Below, piece after piece: positions 10,650 to 20,846 of a stretch of DNA of 64,000 nucleotides. The notes beneath the pieces were generated by a model. It saw only the letters and a program-made list of their open reading frames with translations. It made no database searches and was not told the DNA's origin. Origin of the DNA: Muribaculaceae bacterium. GTDB lineage: Bacteria; Bacteroidota; Bacteroidia; Bacteroidales; Muribaculaceae. A program made the position numbers and the translations under genes. Location of the stretch: positions 18,437 through 82,436 of the forward strand of contig JAIDTL010000134.1 in the NCBI GenBank assembly GCA_029060725.1. Direction: 5' to 3'. The first letter of the stretch is position 1. Every line of letters starts with the position of its first letter.

Positions 10650-11005
10650 TGAAAAAATTTATTCTGTTATTCCTTATGGCAATCGCCATGACAACATCCG
10701 CATTCAGCGAGCGCTCTCAAATTTCCTTACGCACACATAAGTACGGAGAAAACTCAGGAAGTCTAATTGAAGAAGACCATGATCCAATCCGACTTCCGAT
10801 ATTCGTCTACTACGATCCCGACACCAAGATCCTAGAAGTCTGGTGTGACAACGACAACATCCAAGCCGAAGTCTACGTCTATGACGAATCAGAAGCCGTG
10901 GAAGCATATTCACCTTACTTGAATATAACTCTAACGCTTACATCTTCCAATATACATTCCATAAAACTTATAGGCGATGGCTGGGAAGCTGAAGGATGCA
11001 TTTAA
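10650..11005 (+). CDS. DUF3244-type small secreted protein
   Basis: Likely start MKKFILLFLMAIAMTTSAFS (signal peptide) inside track ORF 10457..11005; IRLPIFVYYDPDTKILEVWCDN. Confidence 0.65.
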
Positions 11006-12744
11006 ATTTCTTTTATAATAATGTAACGACCATGAGCAAGTGTCAAATAATAACAACCTTAATATTTTTGATGACATTCTTTCACGGAATGGCAATGATG
11101 CAAACTAGCAACTATTCAGCTGAAACAAAGGTCTTAAATATTTCCAAATCATATCAAGATAATCTTCTTAACGAAGATATGAACTTGAAGCATTTTGAAG
11201 TGAATATACCTGAAGATGGATATTATTACGCCGAATTCTGGTTATTACCAGCACAATATTCTGATGGCTCCTTCACTAAGTTTTCTATATATGCAAATGA
11301 TGTATTTATTGGACATATAATTCCCAATAAAGGCAATTGGCAATCTATCAGAATTAATGACCGAGAAAGAATTGAACTGAAGAAGGGCCATAATATCATA
11401 ACGATTGCTGTACCTGCACCAGAAGTACCTTCAGTTGAGAAAATTAAACTTGCATCGACTGATGAGGAAGCCAATATTTCTGCGTCTGCATATCAAAAAT
11501 TCTATGATGAAGCAGTTTCCTGTGTATCCTACGATGTTCCTGACGAATTGTTTGACTTTTATTCTGCAAACATATATCAAGAAAATCAAACAAGTAACAT
11601 ACAGGAATTCGCTGTAAAACATTTTGCGGACGTGCCATTGAAATATACATTTTATGATCTATTCACATTTCATGAAAATGAAACTATTGAAATACAGACT
11701 TCAAGTTTGTCTGAACATGATGTCGATATACTATTTTTAGGAGAAATGAATAATAGCATTATTCGTCCAAGATATATTTCCAAACAAGATTCTTTAAAAA
11801 ATAATATCACGAATATTATTGGACGAATTAATCCTGAAAACTTTACATCTCATAATTATAATTGTGAAGTATACGAAGTACAAGATCTAACAGAATCTTT
11901 TAACAGGGTGGCAACCTCTGAAGAACAACAGGGTCTAAATTGGAAAGGTATTTCAAGAAAGTCTAAAGATAATTTGACTTATCGTATTTTTAAACGCGTA
12001 AGAATTCCCCAAAAGGGAGTTTATCTGATACGTCTACGCCATAGAGAATCTGGAAAAACTGGAACTGTAAATTTAGCAATAGGGAACCTACACACGACTT
12101 ATATGTATAATGACGTTCCTATTACTTTTTCATGGATGCCATGTGAAATTCCTGCAAATGGTAAAGAATATTCCACCATGACTTTTTGTAATAATTCTGA
12201 AAAAGATAACCCAATGTTATTTATTCATGGAGCCGTTGCAGACAGGATTGTTGGATTTGCCGATGACGCTCCTGAAATCATGCGTTTGATACATGAACTT
12301 TCTACAAGTGATAGTTATATACAACAACAATATAAAGTTAAGACTTCTGGTATAAGTGTATGTAACTATAGTTCTTCACAACCAGAATCTAAATGCGAAA
12401 TCCTTGCCGGAATAGATGAAACTATTTTGGAGCCAGATCCTGGTTTGTTCACAAAACCTAAAAGTAATCAATCTGAAAATATGAATGATCTAGACAAAGA
12501 GTTGAATACTATAAAAATATCTGGTTCTTTAGAGCAGTGCAGTATTTTAACAATAACATCTCTGGATAATATTAACAATGTTATTATTTCTGATATTGAT
12601 GGAAAAATTATCAAGACTATTAAAGGTAACGGATCTGAAATAAAAATATTTGGAGATTCTTTAAATCTTAAAAAAACAGGAATATTTGTAGTATATGTAG
12701 AAACAGACAAAGGTTCAACATCTAAGAAAATATTATTTGAGTAA
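10996..12744 (+). CDS. Secreted hypothetical protein with T9SS type A-like C-terminal domain
   Basis: Signal peptide region; C-terminus ISDIDGKIIKTIKGNG...GIFVVYVETDKGSTSKKILFE. Confidence 0.6.
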   Translation: MHLNFFYNNVTTMSKCQIITTLIFLMTFFHGMAMMQTSNYSAETKVLNISKSYQDNLLNEDMNLKHFEVNIPEDGYYYAEFWLLPAQYSDGSFTKFSIYANDVFIGHIIPNKGNWQSIRINDRERIELKKGHNIITIAVPAPEVPSVEKIKLASTDEEANISASAYQKFYDEAVSCVSYDVPDELFDFYSANIYQENQTSNIQEFAVKHFADVPLKYTFYDLFTFHENETIEIQTSSLSEHDVDILFLGEMNNSIIRPRYISKQDSLKNNITNIIGRINPENFTSHNYNCEVYEVQDLTESFNRVATSEEQQGLNWKGISRKSKDNLTYRIFKRVRIPQKGVYLIRLRHRESGKTGTVNLAIGNLHTTYMYNDVPITFSWMPCEIPANGKEYSTMTFCNNSEKDNPMLFIHGAVADRIVGFADDAPEIMRLIHELSTSDSYIQQQYKVKTSGISVCNYSSSQPESKCEILAGIDETILEPDPGLFTKPKSNQSENMNDLDKELNTIKISGSLEQCSILTITSLDNINNVIISDIDGKIIKTIKGNGSEIKIFGDSLNLKKTGIFVVYVETDKGSTSKKILFE

Positions 12745-13053
12745 ATAAACTCTAATAATAATTTCATTTTACACATGTAACTAACAATCACATCACTTAC
12801 ATTTGGTAAGTTACGAACTAAGAATGAAGTTGTTTAAACTTATTTTATTTAAGATTTCGTCATGTTTTAGAGTTGATTATTCTTCATGAAGATGGAGCAA
12901 TGTGAGCATTGTGACTGATGAATGAAGGGAAATACGCCTAAAAGATGGCGGAAGATTAATAAAAGATTCTTTGGTTTAACACTTCATGATAATTTTATGA
13001 TTTCGTAAATAGGGTTAAACAACTTCAATATATAATCTGAAAAATTAATAAAA

Positions 13054-14563
13054 ATGAAAGACATAATATCTTTTCTAATGATGATTTTCGTTGTTCACAC
13101 AATGGCAGCGGAAGCCACTTACTATTATCTGGGAACAAAGAAAATCCCCATATACACAGACATGTCTAAATCTATCATTATTTCTGAGAAAAAAAAATAC
13201 TGGTAAATTTAATCATTTATCTGCGATAAAACCATTACGAGTCATTTCTTGTGAAGATTATGACGTTACTGTAGTAGAGAATAACAGCACTTCAAATTTT
13301 GATCTTGTAAAAAAAATGATCTCTACTACCATAAAAGGATCTGTCATTCATACTTGCTATAAGAATGAGGCGGGAGAAGAGATAACTCCAACATCATATA
13401 TATATGTAGAGCTCAAATCTGAATCTGATTATAATACACTTAAAACTATCGCACAAAATATTGGGTGCCGTATAATTAAGCAGAACAAATTTATGCCATT
13501 ATGGTATACATTGTGTACTTCGTTAACAATAGATAAAGATCCTGTAGAGATTGCTAATCAGATCATGGAAACAAAATTATTCACCTGTGCTTGTCCAGCA
13601 TTTGAAATTAAACCTTTAATTTCATATGACCCATTGGTATTAAATCAATGGGGACTGTATAATCCAGAATACGAAGACATTGATGTATCTGCAAGCGAAG
13701 CTTGGAATTATGCGACTGGATGGGGAATAACAGTTGCTGTAATAGATACCGGTATTGAATTAACACATGAAGATTTATATGATAATCTATCTCCGAATAG
13801 CTATGACACATCCTCTTCATCATCACCCAGCGTAGTATCTGATAATGGTACATCAAGCCACGGAACTCATTGTGCTGGAATTATCGGTGCTTCAAGGAAT
13901 AACAATAAGGGGATTGCCGGCATTGCTCCGGATGTCAGTTTGATGTCAATTAGTGTAGATTTTTCTTCCCCTGATATAGAGGCTCAATTAGCGGATGGAA
14001 TCAACTGGGCTTGTGAAAATTATGCTGATATTTTATCTTGCTCTTGGGGTGGATATATAAAATCTCCTATTATTGAACAAGCAATTGATAATGCCCTCGA
14101 AAACGGTCGATGCGGAATGGGGTGTTTGATAGTATGTGGAGCAGGAAACGGTTGGGTTGGACCTCCAGTAATTTTCCCGGCCAATTATAATGAAGATGTA
14201 TTTGCAGTAGGGAATATAGACAGAAATGGAATATGGAATCTATCTTCGGCCAATGGAGAAGAATTATTCATTAGCGCACCGGGTACAGACATATTATCAA
14301 CAATGGTTGATAACTCTTATGGAGAAATGAGTGGAACATCAATGGCCTGTCCATACGTATCTGGTGTTGTAGCTCTTATGCTGGAGTTGAACCCGGAATT
14401 GTCCATAAGTGAAGTGCATGAGATAATAGCCAGAAGTGCTAAGAAAATCGGACATCTACCATATTCAACTAATAAAAAGTATGGCAGTTGGAATGAATGT
14501 TATGGTTATGGACTGATTGACGCCTGCGAGGCCGTAAAAAATACTCCTGTAAAGTATTATTAA
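13054..14563 (+). pseudogene. S8 subtilisin-family secreted peptidase, split by +1 frameshift at an A9 tract (13189-13197)
   Basis: Signal peptide MKDIISFLMMIFVVHTMAAEA at 13054 runs into TAA at 13204; catalytic region VAVIDTGIELTHED, SSHGTHCAGIIGA, GTSMACPYVSG is in the other frame; 8 A's would join them. Confidence 0.8.
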
Positions 14564-14583
14564 TATTTATTGTTGAGTTTTTT

Positions 14584-15537
14584 ATGAAAAAATTTATCTT
14601 GTTAATGTTATTGTGCGTTGCATTTAACAGTCATTCGGAAAAGGTCAATTATCCAATATCTGGACTTTCTGAAGGAGAAATGGCCGGGCACGGGTTTGTG
14701 GATCTTGGATTACCGAGTGGAATACTCTGGGCAACAGGCAACTTGGGGTCTGATTCCCGGTATTTACCAGGCGAATATTTCGCATGGGGTGAGACTGAAA
14801 CTCGCGATTTATTTAAATGGACAGACTACAAGTTTCTCATCGAAGAATACGCTAATGAAAATGGCTCACCCAATTATTCCGCAACCGACATAGGAAAGGA
14901 TATTTCGGGATCCGAATATGATGCCGCGAGCTGTCAATGGGGCCATGGTTGGCGCATTCCAACACAGAACGAATGGGAAGAGCTAATCTCCAACTGCCAT
15001 GTGGAATTCAAGACAGGAAATTTAAATCCACATGAGACCGGATTATACATATATGGCCCAAACGGTAACTACATCTGTCTTTCGGAGACTTTTAGTCCTC
15101 ACAATGGAACATCTTTAGCTGTCTCACATGGAGAATATTGGTCTGCTACAGCCATTACCAACACGTCAAAAAATGAATGTCCTTCAGCAATGATGTTGAC
15201 GTTCAATCCAGCTGATTCTAAACTCAAACTTCAAAGAAACGGTCGCCATGACGGTCTTTCCATCCGACCAGTAATAAGTCGGAAGGATATAAATTCATCA
15301 GTTGGTATAATATCAGAATCTCACAACTATATAAAATATGAAAACGGAGATATATTAATCAGCGACTACGCAGAAGGATGCCAAATAGTAGTAACAGACC
15401 TTTCCGGCAGATGTATTTATATTTCTAATATAAACGACAAGATATGCCAACTTCCTGAATTAACAAAAGGCATATATCTGGTATCATTAAACAAAAACGC
15501 CAAATCACTTAATACAATCAAAATCATAGTAAAATAA
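14584..15537 (+). CDS. Secreted FISUMP-like domain protein with T9SS-like C-terminus
   Basis: Signal peptide; FVDLGLPSGILWATGNLG; AASCQWGHGWRIPTQNEWEEL; C-terminus VTDLSGRCIY...GIYLVSLN. Confidence 0.7.
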   Translation: MKKFILLMLLCVAFNSHSEKVNYPISGLSEGEMAGHGFVDLGLPSGILWATGNLGSDSRYLPGEYFAWGETETRDLFKWTDYKFLIEEYANENGSPNYSATDIGKDISGSEYDAASCQWGHGWRIPTQNEWEELISNCHVEFKTGNLNPHETGLYIYGPNGNYICLSETFSPHNGTSLAVSHGEYWSATAITNTSKNECPSAMMLTFNPADSKLKLQRNGRHDGLSIRPVISRKDINSSVGIISESHNYIKYENGDILISDYAEGCQIVVTDLSGRCIYISNINDKICQLPELTKGIYLVSLNKNAKSLNTIKIIVK

Positions 15538-15553
15538 TCAAAAGGAATAGATT

Positions 15554-15581
15554 AAGGCTTCATTTTTTGAGATGAAGCCTT
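15554..15581 (+). terminator. Rho-independent-like terminator after 14584..15537
   Basis: AAGGCTTCAT-TTTTTGAG-ATGAAGCCTT, 10-bp perfect stem. Confidence 0.7.
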
Positions 15582-16119
15582 AGCTATCTTTTATGCGAAT
15601 TAAGCAGCTGGCTATGTTTTCAAAGGGTAGTGTGGGCTATCCTTTGGCTCATATCGTCTTTACTTTATAAATATCCTTGTCTCCATGCGACATCTCTATC
15701 GGCTCGATCGGAATATATTGTCTAAATGAAAGAACAGTGGCAATATATTTTACATTGAAGATTTTCTTTGGATATGTAGCAATTATTCATTATATTTGCC
15801 GAAAGTTTGAGATTATGGATACACCAAGATACCCAATTGGAATGCAGACCTTCTCAAAAATAATTGACGATTCATACGAGTTCTATACATTTTTATTTAC
15901 ATTATAAAATGGGAAATTATTTCACCTTGGCGTTAATCACGGTCTTGATCAGTGTTGAAGCAAGAGCTATTGACAAAACCATTAAATGTTACCGTATAAA
16001 TCCAGCTTCTTTAAAGCCAAACCTGATTACCTTGGCAGTAATGACATTAATTGGATGTATAATTATCTACGCGAAGATCCATTTGTGTTAATCAAAAATA
16101 GACTTTATTTATGTTTTCT

Positions 16120-16150
16120 TTTGAATATAGCCAAAATATGACTATCTTTG
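16120..16150 (+). promoter_or_regulatory. Bacteroidetes sigma-ABfr promoter for 16210..16902
   Basis: TTTG (16120-16123) - N19 - TATCTTTG (16143-16150). Confidence 0.75.
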
Positions 16151-16209
16151 CTTTCGGATTTCAAACTGAAATCCCGATAAAAATAACTTCAATATAACCT
16201 CATCAGACA

Positions 16210-16902
16210 ATGAAAAAGATTCTTACATTCGCAGCAGTTATGCTGGCAACTGCCTTTGCTGCCAACGCTCAGGAAAGCTACGCTCCTGAAAAGGGTGATT
16301 TCTCTGTTGAAATCCAAGTGAATCCATTCTCAAACAATTTCACCACATTCAAGCTCGACGCTCTTCAGGGACGCTATTTCTTCAGCTCCAAAGATGCCAT
16401 GAGATTTGGCATCGGCTTCGGAATCGACTCCAAGAAAGACCACGACGACACTCAGAATGATGACCTTTGGACTAAGACAACCAACTCCAATTTCTCCATT
16501 AATTTAGGATATGAAAAGCATTTCTTAAATTATAAACGGGTAGACCTATATGCCGGTGCAGGCCTCGACTTTAAGCTGAATCGTATCAAGGAGACAGAAA
16601 ACTTTGGCAACGACCGTCAGACAGTGACATCAAATGCCGGAAACAGCTATAATGAATTCGCAGCCAAAGCATTCACCGGCATTGATTTCTATGTCTACAA
16701 AGGACTGTATGTCGGTGCAGAGTTCGGCATTAAGATCGGCGTTAAGCATTTCCCCGGGCAGGTAGTGAAGGGTGGCTTCTTCGATGGTGGTTGGCAATCC
16801 GGCTGGGACAACAAACATGAAGTGTCGAAGGCCCCAAGCTCATCTTCTTTCGTGCTCGCCACATACGCTGAGCCGTCGCTCCGCCTCGGTTGGAGATTCT
16901 AA
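16210..16902 (+). CDS. Outer-membrane beta-barrel protein
   Basis: Signal peptide MKKILTFAAVMLATAFAANAQ; alternating beta-strand pattern; C-terminal LRLGWRF. Confidence 0.75.
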   Translation: MKKILTFAAVMLATAFAANAQESYAPEKGDFSVEIQVNPFSNNFTTFKLDALQGRYFFSSKDAMRFGIGFGIDSKKDHDDTQNDDLWTKTTNSNFSINLGYEKHFLNYKRVDLYAGAGLDFKLNRIKETENFGNDRQTVTSNAGNSYNEFAAKAFTGIDFYVYKGLYVGAEFGIKIGVKHFPGQVVKGGFFDGGWQSGWDNKHEVSKAPSSSSFVLATYAEPSLRLGWRF

Positions 16903-16909
16903 CTTGTAG

Positions 16910-17698
16910 TCAGTTGACTTGAACCGGGATGCCCGTCTCCTCCTCTATTCGCTTCCCTATGGCTGTAAGCTCCTCTTTATCTACTTTTATGAGGTTTTCC
17001 TCAGGAGTAGAGCGGTCAAGGCTATAGATCATTATCTCGCGAGGGTTTATACGCTTATACGCTGAGATAAGTGCCCGGATTTCTTCATCGGTGGTATTGT
17101 CTACAGCCTTGCCTTCGTGGGTGCCGCGCAGAATCATCGTCTGGATGATGCCGGTGCCTTCGTATTGGCGCAACGCTTCTACGACTTTTTCTACCGAGAA
17201 ATCTTTTGAATTCGGACGGTCGATCAGACGCATAGTATCTTCAATGGCTGAATCGAGCTTAAGGATATTATTGTCAGCCTTTTTCAGAGCTTCCGCCACC
17301 TCCGGCTTGAATATCATAGTGGAATTGGTCAGCACCGAGACCTTCGCATCAGGATAAAATGCGTCTCTAAGCGCGAGGGTATCTTCAATGATATGAGGGA
17401 AATCAGGATGAAGGGTAGGTTCCCCATTGCCTGAAAATGTGATGACATCAAGAGGCTCTCCCTTTGAATGCATATCTTCCAGTTTTGCTTTGAGTTGAGC
17501 CTGCACTTGCTCGCGGAGCGGCAGACCCGTAGTGCCTTTCCCTTGGGCATTGAAACCTGCCTCGCAGTAAAGGCAATCAAACGAACATACCTTGCCATCA
17601 TTCGGCATAAGGTTGACGCCAAGCGAAACGCCAAGACGGCGACTATGGATCGGTCCGAAGATCGATGAATGAAACAGCACTGTCTGATCTTTTCCCAT
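16910..17698 (-). CDS. Radical SAM protein
   Basis: CSFDCLYCEAGF motif and GNGEPTLHPDFP. Confidence 0.9.
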   Translation of the reverse strand: MGKDQTVLFHSSIFGPIHSRRLGVSLGVNLMPNDGKVCSFDCLYCEAGFNAQGKGTTGLPLREQVQAQLKAKLEDMHSKGEPLDVITFSGNGEPTLHPDFPHIIEDTLALRDAFYPDAKVSVLTNSTMIFKPEVAEALKKADNNILKLDSAIEDTMRLIDRPNSKDFSVEKVVEALRQYEGTGIIQTMILRGTHEGKAVDNTTDEEIRALISAYKRINPREIMIYSLDRSTPEENLIKVDKEELTAIGKRIEEETGIPVQVN

Positions 17699-17812
17699 AA
17701 TTCAAAACTTTTTTCACTACAAAATTAGCTAAAAAATCTCAAACTCCCAAATCTTACGACATCAACAAAGCTATTGAATCATAAGAGGCAAGCAATCTGA
17801 TACATATTTATT

Positions 17813-17843
17813 TTTGCGATATCAGATTTTTTTGCTACCTTTG
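17813..17843 (+). promoter_or_regulatory. Bacteroidetes-type promoter for 17871..19061
   Basis: TTTG (17813-17816) - N19 - TACCTTTG (17836-17843). Confidence 0.75.
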
Positions 17844-17870
17844 CAAAAAATGTTGTAATTCTCAATCAAA

Positions 17871-19061
17871 TTGGAAACTCTACATACTGCATACCGCACG
17901 TTTTTCGGAAAGGGTGACGCTCTATATCAGCTCTTCTCCCCTTACCGTATATGTCCTCTCGGGGCTCACGTCGACCATCAACATGGCCTTGTATCGGGTT
18001 TCGCCTTCGATTCAGGCATCGAATTCCTCTTCTCTGCCACTGACTCAGGCAAGGTTGAGATGGCGTCGCTCTCTTTTGAGGGTCTCATGACTTTCAACGT
18101 GCAACGCCCCATCGATGAAAAACAAGGCAACTGGGGCGACTACCTCCGCGGTGCCGTTTGGGCACTTCAGCAGGATTTCCGCCTCGAAAAAGGAATCCGC
18201 GGCATCGTCAAAGGCTCGATGCCCATAGGCGGTCTATCCTCCTCTGCTGCTTTGCTATGCGGCTTCGTGATGGCGATCGACAAGGTGAACAATCTCGGGC
18301 TGACTCGCCAGCAGATCATAGAGTATGCATCTCGCGCCGAACGCAATTACGTGGGGCTCAACAATGGTATTCTCGACCAAGCCTGCGTCGTGCTGTGCGA
18401 AGCAGACAAGCTCCTCTACCTCGACACGCGGACCGGCAACCATCGGCTTATTCCCTTCGGCGGCGACAACCCTAAGCCACTTCCATTCAAGCTTGGCATC
18501 TTCTTTTCCGGAGTGACACGCAAACTGACCGGGACTGACTACAATCTGCGGGTGGCAGAATGCAAGACTGCAGCCTGGATCATGCAAGCCTACGAGGATA
18601 CTCCACTCCACGAGTTTGAAGACACACGCCTTCGCGACGTGGAGGAATCCGTTTTCGAAAAGCATGCCGACCGGATGCCCGACCGTTTTGCACGCCGCGC
18701 GCGCCACTTCTATACGGAGTGCGACCGCGTCATCGACGGCGTGAAAGCATGGGAGGCAGGCGACATCGAATCTTTCGGCAAATTAGTCTTCGAAAGCTGC
18801 GAAAGCTCAATGAACAACTACGAATGCGGCTCTCCCGAACTGATTGAAATCTACAAGATAATGCGCCAGACCGATGGCATCTACGGCGGTCGCTTCTCCG
18901 GTGCCGGCTTCAAAGGAGCCTGCATCGCCCTCGTCGACCCCGCAAAGGAAGAGGAAATACGCAAGAGTGTAACTGAAAAATACCTCAACAAATACCCCCA
19001 ATACAAAGATTCATTCCAAATCTTCTTCTGCAATCCTGCCAATGGAGTTGACTTCTTGTAA
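17871..19061 (+). CDS. Galactokinase-like GHMP kinase (TTG start)
   Basis: SPYRICPLGAHVDHQHG; GSMPIGGLSSSAAL; GRFSGAGFKGAC. Confidence 0.88.
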   Translation: METLHTAYRTFFGKGDALYQLFSPYRICPLGAHVDHQHGLVSGFAFDSGIEFLFSATDSGKVEMASLSFEGLMTFNVQRPIDEKQGNWGDYLRGAVWALQQDFRLEKGIRGIVKGSMPIGGLSSSAALLCGFVMAIDKVNNLGLTRQQIIEYASRAERNYVGLNNGILDQACVVLCEADKLLYLDTRTGNHRLIPFGGDNPKPLPFKLGIFFSGVTRKLTGTDYNLRVAECKTAAWIMQAYEDTPLHEFEDTRLRDVEESVFEKHADRMPDRFARRARHFYTECDRVIDGVKAWEAGDIESFGKLVFESCESSMNNYECGSPELIEIYKIMRQTDGIYGGRFSGAGFKGACIALVDPAKEEEIRKSVTEKYLNKYPQYKDSFQIFFCNPANGVDFL

Positions 19062-19080
19062 TGACCTACGATAACCTCGC

Positions 19081-19105
19081 AAGGACGCACACGCTGTGTG
19101 TCCTT
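19081..19105. repeat. Intergenic hairpin AAGGACGCACA-CGC-TGTGTGTCCTT followed by TACAAG
   Basis: 11-bp stem with one G.T wobble; related tail at 58745-58771. Confidence 0.6.
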
Positions 19106-19128
19106 ACAAGTTTAATTGAATATCATAT

Positions 19129-19872
19129 ATGAAAAATATTATCATAGCCGCCGGATACGCGACTCGCCTATATCCTCTGACTGAGAATTTTCCCAAGCCT
19201 CTCCTAAAAATCGGAGATTCTACGATTTTAGACCGAATGCTTGCCGACATAGACCAAATTCCCGACATCGATGAGCACATTATCGTGACAAACCATCGTT
19301 TTGCTCCGATTTTCGAGGAATGGAAAGCTAAATCTAATTATAAAAAGCCCATCACAATAATCGACGACGGCACTACTGACAACGACAACCGTCTCGGAGC
19401 TGTCCGCGACCTCCTCCTCGCCCTCGAATCCTGTAAAGTCGACGACGACATCATGGTGCTCGCTGCCGACAATATCCTTGATTTCTCCCTTAAAGGCTTC
19501 ATCGACTATTTCAAGGAAAAAGGAAGCTCTGTCATCATGTGCCATCACGAGCCGGAACTCCGCAAGCTCCAGCGCACGGGCGTCATCGCTGTTGACGACG
19601 ATATGAAAGTGCTTCAGATGCAGGAAAAGCCCGAAAGACCGGTTTCCAACTGGGCTGTGCCTCCCTTCTATATCTACAAGAAAAGCGACCTCCCTTTGAT
19701 ACGCGAATGCATGGATCACGGATGCGGATTTGATGCGCCCGGCAATCTCGCCCACTATCTTACCGACGTCACGCTCCTCCACGCATGGCCCATGCCGGGC
19801 TCGCGCTTCGACATTGGCTCCATGGATTCCTACCAAGAAGCACAGGAGCGCTATGGCGCATCCAAGTCTTAA
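19129..19872 (+). CDS. Nucleotidyltransferase family protein (NDP-sugar synthase)
   Basis: IIAAGYATRLYPLTENFPKPLLKIG. Confidence 0.9.
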   Translation: MKNIIIAAGYATRLYPLTENFPKPLLKIGDSTILDRMLADIDQIPDIDEHIIVTNHRFAPIFEEWKAKSNYKKPITIIDDGTTDNDNRLGAVRDLLLALESCKVDDDIMVLAADNILDFSLKGFIDYFKEKGSSVIMCHHEPELRKLQRTGVIAVDDDMKVLQMQEKPERPVSNWAVPPFYIYKKSDLPLIRECMDHGCGFDAPGNLAHYLTDVTLLHAWPMPGSRFDIGSMDSYQEAQERYGASKS

Positions 19873-19937
19873 GAAGGTTTTCCAATGCTTCCAATTTCTC
19901 TTATATCATTATCATTCATTATATATCATTATAAAAA

Positions 19938-20834
19938 GTGAAAGGAATAGTACTCGCCGGAGGGTCCGGCACTCGCCTCTACCCTATTACTAAGGGTGTC
20001 TCCAAACAACTCCTCCCCATCTTTGACAAGCCGATGGTCTACTACCCCATCTCGACATTGATGCTGGCTGGAATCCGCGATATACTCGTCATATCCACCC
20101 CGCAGGATCTTCCCGGCTTCAAGCGCCTGCTCGGCGATGGCAGCGACTACGGTATCAGACTCACTTACGCAGAGCAGCCCTCCCCTGATGGTCTTGCACA
20201 AGCATTCATCATCGGCAAAGACTTCATCGGCGACGACTCCGCTTGCCTTGTGCTCGGCGACAACATATTCCACGGCGCAGGCTTCTCCGAAGTTCTTAAG
20301 GATGCTGTTAAAACTGCCGAACAGGATAATAAAGCTACTGTCTTCGGCTACTGGGTCAACGATCCCGAACGCTATGGAGTAGCAGAATTCGACAAAGAGG
20401 GAAATTGCCTCTCCATCGAAGAGAAACCGGAAAATCCTAAAAGCAACTATGCCGTCGTCGGGCTCTATTTCTACCCCAACAAGGTGGTCGAAGTGGCTCA
20501 CAATATCAAACCCTCTGCCCGCGGAGAACTTGAAATCACCACTGTCAACCAAGAATTTCTGAAAGACGGCGAGCTGAAGGTGCAGACTCTTCCTCGTGGA
20601 TTCGCATGGCTCGATACCGGCACTCACGATTCGCTGGCTGAAGCTTCTATCTACATCGAAGTGCTCGAAAAACGTCAGGGTCTCAAAATCGCCTGCCTCG
20701 AAGGCATCGCATTCCTCAACGGATGGATCTCTGCCGACAAACTGCGTGAATTGGCTAAACCTATGCTGAAAAATCAGTATGGACAGTATCTAATGAGCAT
20801 TGCCGACGAAGGGAACCTCCAGAAATTCAATTAA
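19938..20834 (+). CDS. rfbA: Glucose-1-phosphate thymidylyltransferase (GTG start)
   Basis: [36 protein letters not shown]. Confidence 0.95.
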   Translation: MKGIVLAGGSGTRLYPITKGVSKQLLPIFDKPMVYYPISTLMLAGIRDILVISTPQDLPGFKRLLGDGSDYGIRLTYAEQPSPDGLAQAFIIGKDFIGDDSACLVLGDNIFHGAGFSEVLKDAVKTAEQDNKATVFGYWVNDPERYGVAEFDKEGNCLSIEEKPENPKSNYAVVGLYFYPNKVVEVAHNIKPSARGELEITTVNQEFLKDGELKVQTLPRGFAWLDTGTHDSLAEASIYIEVLEKRQGLKIACLEGIAFLNGWISADKLRELAKPMLKNQYGQYLMSIADEGNLQKFN

Positions 20835-20846
20835 CAATTCAACTAA

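Noticed and set aside
15677-16091. Two overlapping small plus-strand ORFs, one hydrophobic (MGNYFTLALITVLISVEARA...)
   Set aside because: No ribosome-binding or homology evidence; could be a small membrane protein but not supportable from sequence alone.
18255-18707. Long minus-strand ORF opposite the galactokinase gene
   Set aside because: Antisense shadow ORF in a codon-biased gene; no recognisable domain. Same for most opposite-strand track ORFs (e.g. 19228..19836, 19929..20627, 22728..23192, 28104..28571, 57816..58565).
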